From positions 1 through 60,922 of the forward strand of contig CANQVA010000010.1 of assembly GCA_947627175.1 (NCBI GenBank): DNA of 60,922 bases. The letters are read 5' to 3'. Positions 17,986 to 27,672 of the stretch are shown here, one piece after another. The notes below the pieces were generated by a model. The model was given only the letters and a program-made list of their open reading frames with translations, searched no databases and was not told the DNA's origin. The translations under genes and the position numbers were made by a program. The stretch is from an uncultured Ruminococcus sp. (lineage in GTDB: Bacteria > Bacillota > Clostridia > Oscillospirales > Ruminococcaceae). Each line of letters begins with the position of its first letter. The stretch's first letter is position 1.

Positions 17986-19030
17986 GAAGCCCTCCCAAAA
18001 TGTGTGCGACCACATCAACCGTCCAGCCGTTGCCGATACATTTGTAACGCTGTGTGTTGGAAATTCCTGCCGTGTAATTGTCGGGCAAAGTCTGCAATCT
18101 TTCGGCTTCAATTGGCGTTAATTTGCGGATAATGTAGTCACCGTCGGGCAAATCAATTTTGTAAAGCCCAGTTTTTGCACCCTGACCGCCGCCGTTTGCG
18201 GAAAGCGTGACAGACTTCCCACGGACGGAATAAATCCGCTGCCCCTGACCACCTTTGCCGTACTGTCCAATGCGAACAGGAGAACATACAAGTGAATCTT
18301 TCTGCACCGTTGTCAGGCAATTTGACTTGCCGTCATCACGGATTTCAATATGCTGTTCTGTCGTGATTTCACCGATATATCGCCCTCTCTGTGCTGCTCC
18401 GACAGGAACGGCAACCATTGTACGCTGTTTTCTTTCAAGCGTGTTTCGGAAAATTGCACCGTTGTAGGAAGAAGTCATGCAGTAGGACTTGTCCTGCCAC
18501 GAAATGCCATTTTCAAGCACATCGGCAAGCATAATTCCCTTATCTTTGGGCTGTGTGACATTCGGAATATTCGTCCAGTAACAGCGTTTACGATTCTGAG
18601 CAGATACCAAAGCAGAGTTTATCATTATCGGTTGAACACCTAAATGCTTGCTGATTTCGTTTTTGATATTCTGATGAATAGAGTAGTTATTTTCATACAG
18701 AAAATACTTACATTCCGATTCTCTCAACGCTCTCACATACTCCATAAACAGCTTGAATCCCATTCCGTCAGAAGTAGTTTCCCGTCCCTTTTTGGCAATT
18801 GACCAATATGTACATGGACTTCCGCCAAGCAGTAAATCATATCCCTTAAATTTGTTAAAATCGCCGTCAAATACGTCACCGTGGTGAAAAATTCCGGGAA
18901 AATTATTTTTTGAAACCGTGACGGCGTATTTGTCGATTTCAAAAGCATCATAGCACTCCACGGGTATGCCTGCCTTTTGCAAGGCAAGCATACCGCAGGA
19001 AATGCCGTCAAATAGGCTTAAAACTCTCAT
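17975..19030 (-). CDS. DNA (cytosine-5) methyltransferase
   Basis: This 351-residue C5-cytosine methyltransferase has the conserved motifs in normal order: I (LSLFDGISCGMLAL), IV with the catalytic cysteine (GGSPCTYWS, about residue 73), VI variant ENNYS (about 113), VIII QNRKRCYW (about 146) and X GNGWTVDVVAHIL (about 334). A Gly-rich target-recognition region with GKGGQGQ lies between VIII and X. It transfers a methyl group from SAM to cytosine in duplex DNA. The start at 19030 follows AGAGAG; the longer frame lacks a site. No cognate restriction endonuclease is visible, so it is probably an orphan that protects the ICE or alters its DNA. It overlaps the PP-loop gene. Confidence 0.92.
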   Translation of the reverse strand: MRVLSLFDGISCGMLALQKAGIPVECYDAFEIDKYAVTVSKNNFPGIFHHGDVFDGDFNKFKGYDLLLGGSPCTYWSIAKKGRETTSDGMGFKLFMEYVRALRESECKYFLYENNYSIHQNIKNEISKHLGVQPIMINSALVSAQNRKRCYWTNIPNVTQPKDKGIMLADVLENGISWQDKSYCMTSSYNGAIFRNTLERKQRTMVAVPVGAAQRGRYIGEITTEQHIEIRDDGKSNCLTTVQKDSLVCSPVRIGQYGKGGQGQRIYSVRGKSVTLSANGGGQGAKTGLYKIDLPDGDYIIRKLTPIEAERLQTLPDNYTAGISNTQRYKCIGNGWTVDVVAHILGGLHGI

Positions 19031-19086
19031 CAGACAAATTCTCTCTTTCTCATTGTCTTTGATTTTTAACTTTGAACCCGGCGGGA

Positions 19087-19353
19087 TCAAAGTTCACCCT
19101 CATAATAGTCAAGCAGTTCATTGTAACTTTTTTCAAGTTCGTCGTATTCCTCGCAAAGCTGGTCAATTTCCTGCTGAATGGCATCTTTTTCACGTTCAAA
19201 ATCTTCCTCAGCAGTCAGACTGCCGATACATTTTCCGACTTCAAATCCGTGCAAATACCACTTCTTTTTCAGGCTTTCGGCAATTTTCACAGAAATATCT
19301 GCAATGCCGAAAACTCCTGCCGCTACCGCAATGTAAACGCCTATTTTTCGCAT
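19087..19353 (-). CDS. Small membrane-anchored coiled-coil protein of the ICE
   Basis: This 88-residue protein has an N-terminal hydrophobic helix (IGVYIAVAAGVFGIADI). A Glu/Lys/Leu-rich C-terminal half, EREKDAIQQEIDQLCEEYDELE, then follows with heptad spacing. GAGAGG precedes the ATG. It sits between the DUF4366 gene and the C5 methyltransferase, in the same direction. I do not recognise a family. A short membrane-tethered coiled coil fits a structural accessory of the transfer channel. Confidence 0.7.
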   Translation of the reverse strand: MRKIGVYIAVAAGVFGIADISVKIAESLKKKWYLHGFEVGKCIGSLTAEEDFEREKDAIQQEIDQLCEEYDELEKSYNELLDYYEGEL

Positions 19354-19371
19354 TTTTTCAGCCTCTCTTTC

Positions 19372-20292
19372 TTATTCTTCATCGTTCTGATTGTCGTAAA
19401 AATTCATCTCGTCATCTTCCACGATTTCATTTTCTTCCTCATAATTTTCAGCAGAAACAGCTTTCTTGCCACCGGATTTTTTCTTTGTCAGGACAAATCC
19501 CAACACGCCAATGCCTGCCAGAGCGACTGCCCCAAGACCGAGATAAATGCCGTTCATATTCACACCATTCTGTTTCGGCTGTTCACTTTCTTCGGACGTA
19601 TTTTCGCTGTTTTCCGTTGTTTCTGCAACATCAGCCGTGGCAGTATCATTGTCAGACTGCACTCTGCCGTTGACTTCTTCTGCCGCCTGTAATGCCTGTT
19701 CAGGAGTGATATTTTCATTGTTTTCATCACTTTCGTCACCCGCATAAAGCAATGCGTACAAATCGTAATCGTCAACTTTGTTTAAGAAAAATACGTTGTC
19801 CTCGCCATCTTCGGCGGTATAGTTAATCAGCACATAGAAAACGTGTCCGTCCTTTGTAGTGACCGCAATAAACTGCATTTCTCCCGTGTTGTAAATAATT
19901 TTTTCCGATTTAATAAGCGTGGCGTTGCCGTCCGTGTCGTAATATGGGTCATTTTCATAGTCGGGTTTGCTGTCGTTTTCAGGAGAAATGGTAATCGCTC
20001 CTGTTCCGTTTTCGGCGAACTGTCCCATAATTTCCATGAATTTTTCCATGTCCGTTTTTTCAGAATTTGTTTCTTCAGGTGCGGAAACAGCCTCTGTTCT
20101 GGTAGTTTCATTTTCCGGATTTTCGGTTTCATCCGCATTGTTTTCTTCCTCTGTTTCACTGACAATTTCCGTTGTTTCAATGTCGGCAGAAGTCGCTGTT
20201 TCCGCTGTTTCCTCCGCAAACGCAGTCACACCAATCCCCGAAAATGCGAGAATCATTGCGGACAGCACCGCACTAAAAAATTTCACTTTCAT
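19372..20292 (-). CDS. DUF4366 (CD1107-type) mobile-element surface protein
   Basis: This 306-residue protein has a signal peptide ([26 protein letters not shown], cleaved after AFA). An acidic, Thr/Glu-rich extracellular spacer and a folded middle (residues about 130-210, with [11 protein letters not shown] and [10 protein letters not shown]) follow. A C-terminal membrane helix ([20 protein letters not shown]) leads to a KKKSGGKK stop-transfer and an acidic tail. This is the layout of DUF4366 proteins of Tn1549-like elements. AGGAGG precedes the ATG at 20292, which lies inside the end of the DUF4315 gene (20-base overlap). The function is unknown; it is probably exposed at the cell surface as part of the transfer machinery. 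Confidence 0.85.
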   Translation of the reverse strand: MKVKFFSAVLSAMILAFSGIGVTAFAEETAETATSADIETTEIVSETEEENNADETENPENETTRTEAVSAPEETNSEKTDMEKFMEIMGQFAENGTGAITISPENDSKPDYENDPYYDTDGNATLIKSEKIIYNTGEMQFIAVTTKDGHVFYVLINYTAEDGEDNVFFLNKVDDYDLYALLYAGDESDENNENITPEQALQAAEEVNGRVQSDNDTATADVAETTENSENTSEESEQPKQNGVNMNGIYLGLGAVALAGIGVLGFVLTKKKSGGKKAVSAENYEEENEIVEDDEMNFYDNQNDEE

Positions 20293-20584
20293 TATCGTCC
20301 TCCTCAGAATTTTTCGTTGTCTTGCCCTCATTTTCACCGAGAGCGTCAATGTCCTCATCGCTGAAACCACGGTTTTTCAAACGCTGAATCTGATCGTGTT
20401 CTCTCGCAAGAACTGTTTCAAGTTCCTCGCCGTTACAATTCATTTTTTCACAAAGCGACAAATAGCGAAGCCTTGAAATTTCGGCAAGAATCCGTTTTCG
20501 TTCCTCCGTATCACGCTTGATACTTTTTTCAAGAATTTCCGATTTTCTGCACAATTTCTCAATTTTCGCATCATAAAGAGCCAT
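20273..20584 (-). CDS. DUF4315 small coiled-coil protein
   Basis: This 103-residue cytoplasmic protein is mostly helical and charged: [30 protein letters not shown] then an acidic tail. It matches the DUF4315 family found beside DUF4366 genes in conjugative elements of Firmicutes. AGGAGGTG lies just upstream. It overlaps the DUF4366 gene, so the pair is likely co-translated. No function is established. Confidence 0.85.
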   Translation of the reverse strand: MALYDAKIEKLCRKSEILEKSIKRDTEERKRILAEISRLRYLSLCEKMNCNGEELETVLAREHDQIQRLKNRGFSDEDIDALGENEGKTTKNSEEDDNESEIF

Positions 20585-20595
20585 TCAGCACCTCC

Positions 20596-23259
20596 TCAAT
20601 AAAGTACAAGCCGAGGGTCAATGTAGTCCCAACCAACGCCGTCCGTGTCCACGTTGATGTGGAAATTCACATTTTCAGAAGTTGTTTTTGCGAACTCATC
20701 GCCAAGTTTAATTTTGTCGCCTTTTTCATAATCACTTATCAATTCGCAATTTGTAATTTCCACTTCCGTGTCACGTTTCGTACCGCCCGTGCCGTCGTAC
20801 CAATACTGCACATCATCTTTTCGCAAAATGATTTTTTTACTATCTGTATCGACTTCTTTTATTTCGCAGTCAAACGGTGCAAACAGTGGTTCACCATTGT
20901 TACAATACACTTTGATGCCCTGATAAAGTCCGTCACTTTCGCTGTTCCAATCCGTCATTTCATAGCCAAATTCACGTTTCAAATTATAGTTTCGGATTGA
21001 ACTTTCAGACAGCATATTCCGCAAAGTCTGGTGATTTCCGCACATTGTTGCCGTGTCATTTCCGGCAAGCAGATTGTAATACTCAACACGTTCATTAGCG
21101 TTTTCTGTGTCACTTAATTTTTCGGTAATCACCTCGTCAAACGTCTTTTTTTGTTTCACATTGTAATACAAACGGCAGTCCGTCACCCAATCATATTTTT
21201 TCAAAAAACTGCACCAACTTTCGCTTGGAATCACATATGGGATAGGCGTTACAAGAACATCATTCTCGTAAATTCCGTAACTGCACGTTTCACCGTCCTG
21301 ATACCAACCCTCATAACAATTGCCATTCGGATCATAATCGTCGTAATACTGGTTTTTCAGATACCAGCCCGTTGCGGAATAATCGTCATTGTAATTGAGA
21401 ATTTCGCCGTTACTAAGGTCAAAATATATCGTATTGCCGTCGTTGAAACCGTCAAACGGAAGTGCATCGGGGTGTGAAATATCCACATATCCGTATGAAC
21501 CTGTCGTACCGCTGCCATTTATCGAATAATAGCCGTAACTTTCAAACTGATGTCGATATTCCCAACCTGATGTATTGTCATACCAATAAACAAATTCATA
21601 TTCCGCATCGAAAATTTCATCGAGCAATTCCTCCGTATTACCGCCAAAATCCCAATACTTTATATCGCCGTTTTTTGCCGAAAAATCGTAATAATACGCA
21701 CATAGGAAACTCCACAATTTATAACAGTCAAAGTCGTAAACCGGTTCCCAATCGTAAACTGCGGAACGCCCGAAATACCAATTATCAGGCTTGTCTTTTA
21801 GATTGCTTTTATCCGCACCGAAATCGGCAAGACCGTCTTTCCAGTCGGAGGAATCGCCAACTTTGCGTATTTTTTCGTTGAAATCGTAGGCAAGTTTCGT
21901 ATAATATTTTTCAGCCTCCGACAAATCATAATCCTGCGATGCGTAAGTTCCAAGCGTAAAACCACCACCCGAAATTACCGAGCTGAAAATCATAATAATG
22001 AACGCAAACACGAGAAAAATCAGGATTATCGGCACGACTGCCGATGCAAAAAATGCCTTCGCTTCCTTTTCAAAAACATTTTTCACGAAATTAAACGCTG
22101 ATTTCAAATTTTCTGAAAGCGATTTTTTGACTTTCACTTTCGGCTTTTTATTGAATTTTTCACGCTTTTTATTCAGCCTGTTTTCCTCAATTTTCAGGCG
22201 ATTTTTAGACTTTGATTCACTGTCATTCAGGCGGTCACGCTTTTTTTCGGCACGCTGTAAACGCTGTGTTTTTGCGACTTTCTGTGCAACAGGTTCGGCA
22301 ATTCTGCGTTTTGCGGAATCAATAGCGTGAACAAAATCGTTCTCCTGATCTTCGTTGACCGCTTTCTGCCAAGCGGATGCTTTCATTCGTCCGGCAGTGT
22401 ATTTTACAGGCTTGAAAATCAGCAGTCCTGATTTTGAATTTTTCGCTATTTTACGCTGATTTCTGATATTCTTTTTTCTGAATTTACTGTCTTTTTTTAA
22501 TTGTTTTCGCTTGAATTTCAGTTCATTTTTGGTTATGCGAAAATTCTGTTTTTCAGCCTTTATTGTACGTCTGTCGGAAACATTGCGGACTTTTCGTCTG
22601 AATTTACGCTTTTCTTTTTTCAGTTCAGAATTTATTTTTTTGATTTCGGGCTTGAAATTTTTGTCTCTGAATACAGCGTATTCTGCCCTTTTCAGCCGAA
22701 ATTTCGCCTTTTCAAGTTTGTGCCGTTTTTTGGATTTGAGGTGATTTTGAGTGCCACGAACCGCATCAACAGCAGTTCTCCCCATGAAAATCATGCCACG
22801 GTGGTAATCATCAACAGCCTCACGAGTGTACTTTTGAACAGCCTTGTTTTTAATTTCACGTTGGGCAATTTCTGCCGATTTTAAGCCGATTGTTTCACCT
22901 GCAAGAGCCGTGTCAACTGCCGTCTGCCCCACATCATGGACAATGAAATTCGCAGTTCTCACCGAATTTTTCAGCAGTTTTCCTTTTGCGGTTTTCGGCT
23001 GAAAAGAATTGACAAATCTCGTAAATGACGGTTTATCGCCATAAATCCGATATTTTGAATTTACAGCCTTGTGCAGTAATCCACAATTATTTCCGTGAAA
23101 ATTTTTTTCTCTGCGGACAATGTTTGCCCTCGTCCTGAATCTGCCATTTGTTTTTTGTTGTCGGACAAATTCAATCTGAAACTGCTTTGAACGTCTGCTT
23201 GCTTTTTCAAATTTCGCCTGTGCTTTACGGAGGTGATTCTCTTTTCTTTGTAAGCCCAT
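20596..23259 (-). CDS. Conjugation protein with basic coiled-coil head, one membrane helix and degenerate M23 domain
   Basis: This 887-residue protein occupies the VirB1/CwlT-like slot in the transfer operon. Residues 1-390 are extremely Lys/Arg-rich and helical, and probably cytoplasmic. A membrane helix at about 400-430 (VVPIILIFLVFAFIIMI) leads outside. Residues about 770-887 follow the M23/LytM fold pattern (GIKVYC, GEPLFAPFDCEI, KGDKIKLGDEFA, VNFHINVD), but the metal ligands are not conserved. The usual HxGID is YQGIK and the usual HxH is NFH, so it is probably not an active peptidase. The middle is Tyr/Trp/Gly-rich. SD GGAGG precedes the ATG. The role is probably a wall-spanning scaffold of the channel (inference). 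Confidence 0.82.
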   Translation of the reverse strand: MGLQRKENHLRKAQAKFEKASRRSKQFQIEFVRQQKTNGRFRTRANIVRREKNFHGNNCGLLHKAVNSKYRIYGDKPSFTRFVNSFQPKTAKGKLLKNSVRTANFIVHDVGQTAVDTALAGETIGLKSAEIAQREIKNKAVQKYTREAVDDYHRGMIFMGRTAVDAVRGTQNHLKSKKRHKLEKAKFRLKRAEYAVFRDKNFKPEIKKINSELKKEKRKFRRKVRNVSDRRTIKAEKQNFRITKNELKFKRKQLKKDSKFRKKNIRNQRKIAKNSKSGLLIFKPVKYTAGRMKASAWQKAVNEDQENDFVHAIDSAKRRIAEPVAQKVAKTQRLQRAEKKRDRLNDSESKSKNRLKIEENRLNKKREKFNKKPKVKVKKSLSENLKSAFNFVKNVFEKEAKAFFASAVVPIILIFLVFAFIIMIFSSVISGGGFTLGTYASQDYDLSEAEKYYTKLAYDFNEKIRKVGDSSDWKDGLADFGADKSNLKDKPDNWYFGRSAVYDWEPVYDFDCYKLWSFLCAYYYDFSAKNGDIKYWDFGGNTEELLDEIFDAEYEFVYWYDNTSGWEYRHQFESYGYYSINGSGTTGSYGYVDISHPDALPFDGFNDGNTIYFDLSNGEILNYNDDYSATGWYLKNQYYDDYDPNGNCYEGWYQDGETCSYGIYENDVLVTPIPYVIPSESWCSFLKKYDWVTDCRLYYNVKQKKTFDEVITEKLSDTENANERVEYYNLLAGNDTATMCGNHQTLRNMLSESSIRNYNLKREFGYEMTDWNSESDGLYQGIKVYCNNGEPLFAPFDCEIKEVDTDSKKIILRKDDVQYWYDGTGGTKRDTEVEITNCELISDYEKGDKIKLGDEFAKTTSENVNFHINVDTDGVGWDYIDPRLVLY

Positions 23260-23280
23260 AATTCCTCCATTCTACGCAGT

Positions 23281-25722
23281 TTATGCCTCTTTCGGCTTGG
23301 TGTTCATCAATTCAAACATCTTTGTATCTGTCGGGAATTTGTCTGTAAACGGCAACAAAATTTTGTCGTAGCGGATAAGCCCTTCGCCTGCAACCGAATT
23401 TGTCACAAACTTCATCTGTTCTTTGGAAATGTGCAGTTTTTCGGCAAGAATGTCCCTATCTCCGGCAGCCTGATTCAGCATATAAATGAAGTCGCTGTTG
23501 TCAAAAATGTTTTCCACTTCTGAAGAAGAAAGCAAGTCCTTGACATTCTGTGTGATACCTGTCGGAACACCGCCCCATTTTCGGAAGCGTTTCCAGATTT
23601 CAGCGGAATATTTCGCCGTCTGTTCTTCTTTTAACAAAAGGTGAAACTCGTCGATGTAGTAACGGGTTATTTTCTTTTTCTCACGGTTTGCAGACACACG
23701 ATTCCAAACCGTATCCTGCACGATCAGCATTCCTACTTTTTTCAATTGATTGCCCAATTCTTTAATATCGAAACAAATAATACGATTTGTCATATCAATA
23801 TTTGTACGATGATTAAAGAGATTTTGCGAACCGCTTGTAAACATTTCCAAAGAATTGGAAACACGCAGAGCGACTTCTCCCTCTTTCTGCAATTCAGTCT
23901 GTAAATCGCTTAACATCGGCATTTTCTCCGCTGTCGCCTTGCTTTCAACAAAACGCTTGTAAATTCGCTGAACGCATTTGTCAATCACGGAACGCTCCTC
24001 AGAAGAAAGCCCATAACGACCGCCGACAATAATTTCACAAAGCGAAATCAGAAAGTCAGATTTTGTGGCAATCACGTCAAGCGGATTTTCAAACAGGTAA
24101 TCATCAACTGTAATGTCCATCGGGTTGATGTGCTGTTCGGAATTGCTTGCAATTCTGATTAACTGCCCCTGCAAAGCCTGCACAAGCGGAAAATATTCGC
24201 CTTCCGGGTCACAGATTATAATGTCATCGGGAGTTGTCAGAAAACAGTCTAAAATTTCACGTTTTACACTGAAACTTTTACCGCTTCCGGGAGTTCCCAG
24301 AATTAAGCCGTTCGGATTTTTCAGGCGTGAACGGTTTGCACGAATCATATTTCCGGATAACGTATTTACGCCGTAATACGTCGCTTGACCGTCCTGAAAT
24401 AATTCCTTTGTGGTGAACGGAACGAATATCGCAATTCCCGAAGTGTGCATTTCCCTCGAAACGGGAATTTCGTTGTAACACAGCGGTAAAGTGGACACAA
24501 GTGTCTGCTCTTGCCTGTAGTCGTAGGGGAACATTGTGCAGTTGTTTTTCTGGCAGATTCGCTTTAACATTTCCGACTGCAATTTCAGTTCTTTTTTCGA
24601 TTTTGCGTAACTTCTGATACTTATGGAAATGTGAAAAAGCCGTTCATTTTTGCTGTTCAAATCAGCAAGCAATTTTTCAATATCTTCAATGTACATCTTG
24701 ATTGCGGGGGGCAAAATGTCCGGATCATAGCCGGATTGCGATGCTTTTTTCTGTTCGTCGACTTTCATCTGGTTAACATTTGTCAGTTTATGCTTAACAA
24801 ATTTAAGTGCATCTATCTGATCCAACGGCTCAACATGAATATTCACGCAAAACAAATTTTGTATTTCAAGGAAGTCTTTGAGTATCTCATCGGGCAACTC
24901 TCCGGCAAGGATGTTTAGTCCCCAGACCGCACCGTAAGCATCGCCAATTTCAAAATCAGATTTATTGAATTTCAGCGAGGGCGGACAGATAAAATCTTTG
25001 GTGTCCATTCCTGCTTTCAGCATTGCGTTCCAGTCAAAAATAAATGGAGAATTTCGGTACGGATTCAGTGCGTAATACAACGCCTCTAAACGCTGTTTTC
25101 CGTCAAGCATTTCCGCATTGACACCAAACGCCTTAAATCCTTTAATTACATCATTTTTTATTGACATCAGCTTTGCCCTTGCCGATTTGTAGGACGTGCT
25201 TTCAATGCCGAAAGTCAGGAATTTTCTTGCACTCTGCCCGTTTGCACCGCTGAGAAGTTTGTCCGTCAGCATTTTGCTGTACTCCGAACGAATGTCGTTA
25301 AAATCGTCGTTCTGTTCGGGAATCTGGACTGTCTTTATCAGTTTATCTTTTGAACGATTTTGATTTTCAAAAGTAAGCTGGAATTTTATTGTGTTATCGA
25401 AAAGATTGATCACATCACAGTATTTAGAGAAAATATTGTTTTGCTCATCAAATTCTGCAATGGAATAATTCGCATCGAAAAACTGCACCGTCAGGGAAAA
25501 GAAATTTTCGCTGACCTGACAAATGCCATCCTTGTGCATACACAAAAACGGAATCGTGTTCTGCACGGTATTTTTATTTCCGTTTTCATTTTTGATTTCT
25601 GCCATTCTTGCGGATAAAATTTTTTTCTCCTCTTTTGTAAGCTGTGAGGCAGGCTTGCCCATGATAACTGCCGATTTACTGCGGTGATCACTTGTTTTGG
25701 CATTTTTCTTTCTAAAGCCCAT
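23281..25722 (-). CDS. VirB4-family conjugation ATPase
   Basis: This 813-residue cytoplasmic ATPase powers the type IV secretion channel. Walker A GTPGSGKSFSVKRE is at about residue 477, and the Walker B region RYYIDEFHLLL is at about 690. The N-terminal half (from TVQNTIPFL to about residue 450) follows the CagE/VirB4 N-terminal domain. GGAGG lies upstream of the ATG. It follows PrgI with a 12-base gap, the normal order in Tn1549-like elements. The length is in the family range, and no lesion is visible. Confidence 0.95.
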   Translation of the reverse strand: MGFRKKNAKTSDHRSKSAVIMGKPASQLTKEEKKILSARMAEIKNENGNKNTVQNTIPFLCMHKDGICQVSENFFSLTVQFFDANYSIAEFDEQNNIFSKYCDVINLFDNTIKFQLTFENQNRSKDKLIKTVQIPEQNDDFNDIRSEYSKMLTDKLLSGANGQSARKFLTFGIESTSYKSARAKLMSIKNDVIKGFKAFGVNAEMLDGKQRLEALYYALNPYRNSPFIFDWNAMLKAGMDTKDFICPPSLKFNKSDFEIGDAYGAVWGLNILAGELPDEILKDFLEIQNLFCVNIHVEPLDQIDALKFVKHKLTNVNQMKVDEQKKASQSGYDPDILPPAIKMYIEDIEKLLADLNSKNERLFHISISIRSYAKSKKELKLQSEMLKRICQKNNCTMFPYDYRQEQTLVSTLPLCYNEIPVSREMHTSGIAIFVPFTTKELFQDGQATYYGVNTLSGNMIRANRSRLKNPNGLILGTPGSGKSFSVKREILDCFLTTPDDIIICDPEGEYFPLVQALQGQLIRIASNSEQHINPMDITVDDYLFENPLDVIATKSDFLISLCEIIVGGRYGLSSEERSVIDKCVQRIYKRFVESKATAEKMPMLSDLQTELQKEGEVALRVSNSLEMFTSGSQNLFNHRTNIDMTNRIICFDIKELGNQLKKVGMLIVQDTVWNRVSANREKKKITRYYIDEFHLLLKEEQTAKYSAEIWKRFRKWGGVPTGITQNVKDLLSSSEVENIFDNSDFIYMLNQAAGDRDILAEKLHISKEQMKFVTNSVAGEGLIRYDKILLPFTDKFPTDTKMFELMNTKPKEA

Positions 25723-25734
25723 AACAACCTCCGT

Positions 25735-26112
25735 CTATTTTATTTTTTCGGCATCAGCCAATTTTTTCTTGATTTTCATATACTCGATATGCCGTTCAAT
25801 TGACATAAAAATATTTGTGGATTTGTAGAATCTTTTTCTCGGCACGGTAAAATATTCACGCATAAATTTCACCTGTTTTTCGAGAAATACACCGTTTTTT
25901 CGGTACAGTCCGCAGAGTATTGCAGGTGCAGCGACCGCACCCATTGCGAAAATTGCTCCCGACATTCCGAGTGCATTTCTCGTCAGAAAGAAAACAGGTG
26001 CACCGAGAACAAGACCAATTCCGAAACACAAAACCTGACGTTTGGTCAGTCCCATGATGAACTTTTCCTTGATGTCGTTCAGATCTTTCGGAATAGAAAC
26101 GTAATGTGCCAT
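25735..26112 (-). CDS. PrgI family conjugal transfer protein (VirB3-like)
   Basis: This 125-residue inner-membrane protein begins MAHYVSIPKDLNDIKEKF, typical of PrgI, and has two hydrophobic segments (RQVLCFGIGLVLGAPVFFL and ALGMSGAIFAMGAVAAPAIL). The C-terminal part is basic and helical. PrgI proteins lie just before VirB4 in Gram-positive conjugation operons and are thought to act like VirB3. GGAGG precedes the start. Confidence 0.9.
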   Translation of the reverse strand: MAHYVSIPKDLNDIKEKFIMGLTKRQVLCFGIGLVLGAPVFFLTRNALGMSGAIFAMGAVAAPAILCGLYRKNGVFLEKQVKFMREYFTVPRKRFYKSTNIFMSIERHIEYMKIKKKLADAEKIK

Positions 26113-26125
26113 AAAACCTCCGTTC

Positions 26126-27058
26126 TCAGCGGGCGTTAAACACCGATTTGCTGATTGCTCCGGTACGCAGAATCGTGAATATCAGTGCAGCCGTGTAACC
26201 CAAGAGCATTGCCATTTGCATAATCACACTTCCAGTTCCGGCATTCAGCGTGGTAATCATATTGGCAAACAAAGTCTTGAAAATGCCGAGTGCCACAATG
26301 ATAAAAAATCCCTGAAATGATAACGCTAAAAGCTGTTTTATCCAGTTTTTGCCGATACCCGACCATTCTCCACTGTCCATCATGGTTGCCATAGGCACGG
26401 GAGCAATTGACAAATACATAAAAATTTCGATAATTCGGCTTGCAAACGTGATCACGATTGCCACAATCAGAATCATTACACCCAAGTGAACAATCAGCGA
26501 AATGAACCAGACGGTCATCAATTCGCCAAGAGAATACTCACCGAGAGCCGATTTATTCAGGGCAAGAGCCGTGTCAAGAAATTCACCTGTACCGAATAAT
26601 GTCGCAAGCCCGTTCGCACAAACCGACGTGCCAAAGCCAAATAACGCCGATGCAATGTAATAAGTATTTGATACAAGAATTACTCCGCATAGGGCTTTGA
26701 TAATCCATTTAATTATTATCGAATCATCAAAATCCTTGAAATTGTTGCCCCTCAGCACGGTTTGTATCAGGTCATTCAGGAGAATAATTGTCAGAATAAA
26801 GCCTGCAATCGGCACAACGACGTTATTGCAGAGCGTTTCGATAGTCGTCCAGATTGACGTACCGCTTGCCACTCCGCCCGTAAAATGCACGGGGTGCGAA
26901 GTCAGGTACGTTGACACAAGACCGTCACTACCCGTTGTCTGCGAAAAAGTATCCGTCAAAAGTGACGAAATATTATCGAATTGCGATTTTACACCGTCCT
27001 TGAACAAATTACTGCACCAGTCCTCAAGCGAATCTATCGCATCACTGATTACTCCCAT
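26126..27058 (-). CDS. VirB6/TrbL-like polytopic channel protein
   Basis: This 310-residue polytopic membrane protein has about six hydrophobic segments, for example VVVPIAGFILTIILLNDLI, LGVMILIVAIVITFASRII and MQMAMLLGYTAALIFTILR. The phrase IAPVPMATMMDSGEWSGIGKNWIKQLLALSFQGFFI is typical of TrbL/VirB6-like proteins of Tn1549 elements. It would form part of the inner-membrane channel. The start at 27058 has AAAGGGG about eight bases upstream; the longer frame overlaps the methyltransferase gene with no site. It overlaps the end of that gene by 17 bases. Confidence 0.88.
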   Translation of the reverse strand: MGVISDAIDSLEDWCSNLFKDGVKSQFDNISSLLTDTFSQTTGSDGLVSTYLTSHPVHFTGGVASGTSIWTTIETLCNNVVVPIAGFILTIILLNDLIQTVLRGNNFKDFDDSIIIKWIIKALCGVILVSNTYYIASALFGFGTSVCANGLATLFGTGEFLDTALALNKSALGEYSLGELMTVWFISLIVHLGVMILIVAIVITFASRIIEIFMYLSIAPVPMATMMDSGEWSGIGKNWIKQLLALSFQGFFIIVALGIFKTLFANMITTLNAGTGSVIMQMAMLLGYTAALIFTILRTGAISKSVFNAR

Positions 27059-27614
27059 TTTCATCACCCCTTTCCAATGGTCTGTCATATTTTTCAAGCT
27101 GCCGAAGTTCAAGTTTTGTGGGGAGTAGGTCACGGCAAAAATACGCTGAACCGAAAGAATTTCCCTTAATTGTAATCTCCATATTTTCGGGAGTATGGTA
27201 ATCAATCCTGCTGTCAAAAACAAGCATTTGAATATCATTATTGAAAATCTTAAATCTTGCTTTGCCCTGAATACTGTTCACAGGCAAAAGCAGAGCAAAC
27301 GGTTTTCCGAATGAAAACGCCCTTTTCAGAACATCATCTTTCTTAGAAAATGGGGGATTACTCACGAGAATATCCCATTTTTCGGGTTCATACCTGAAAA
27401 AATCCTGTGCATTACTTAAACTGCTCCTGATTACAGGATAGTGATTTTCCCTGAAATATCGGTAAAAAGCACTCCATTCCTCATCAAACGGACACCAGAT
27501 GATTTTATCTTTTGGCAGAAATTCCATCAGCGGTTCAACCGCATAAAATGGAGTGTAAACTTCATCTCCTGCACTTGACCTGTCGGCAGTCAAATATCCT
27601 TTATTTATCGCCAT
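27042..27614 (-). CDS. N6-adenine DNA methyltransferase-like protein
   Basis: This 190-residue protein has the catalytic motif IV NPPFSKKD at about residue 88 and the phrases DEVYTPFYAVEPLMEFL and IIWCPFDEEWSAFYR, a pattern shared by small methyltransferase-like proteins of mobile elements. The SAM-binding motif I is not clear, and it is shorter than typical stand-alone enzymes, so activity is uncertain. I chose the ATG at 27614; a GTG at 27653 is possible, and neither has a strong ribosome site. It lies directly after the broken Maff2 gene, so its expression may now depend on readthrough from the nested element. Confidence 0.7.
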   Translation of the reverse strand: MAINKGYLTADRSSAGDEVYTPFYAVEPLMEFLPKDKIIWCPFDEEWSAFYRYFRENHYPVIRSSLSNAQDFFRYEPEKWDILVSNPPFSKKDDVLKRAFSFGKPFALLLPVNSIQGKARFKIFNNDIQMLVFDSRIDYHTPENMEITIKGNSFGSAYFCRDLLPTKLELRQLEKYDRPLERGDENGSNQ

Positions 27615-27672
27615 AATTTCAAGTAAACTGCTTTCCCACAAACCACCCGCCACAAGCAGTTATTTCACGCAA

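Noticed and set aside
16867..19030. A complete Dnd phosphorothioation or restriction-modification system
   Set aside because: There is no DndA, DndD, DndE or endonuclease gene; only the PP-loop and methyltransferase genes are present.
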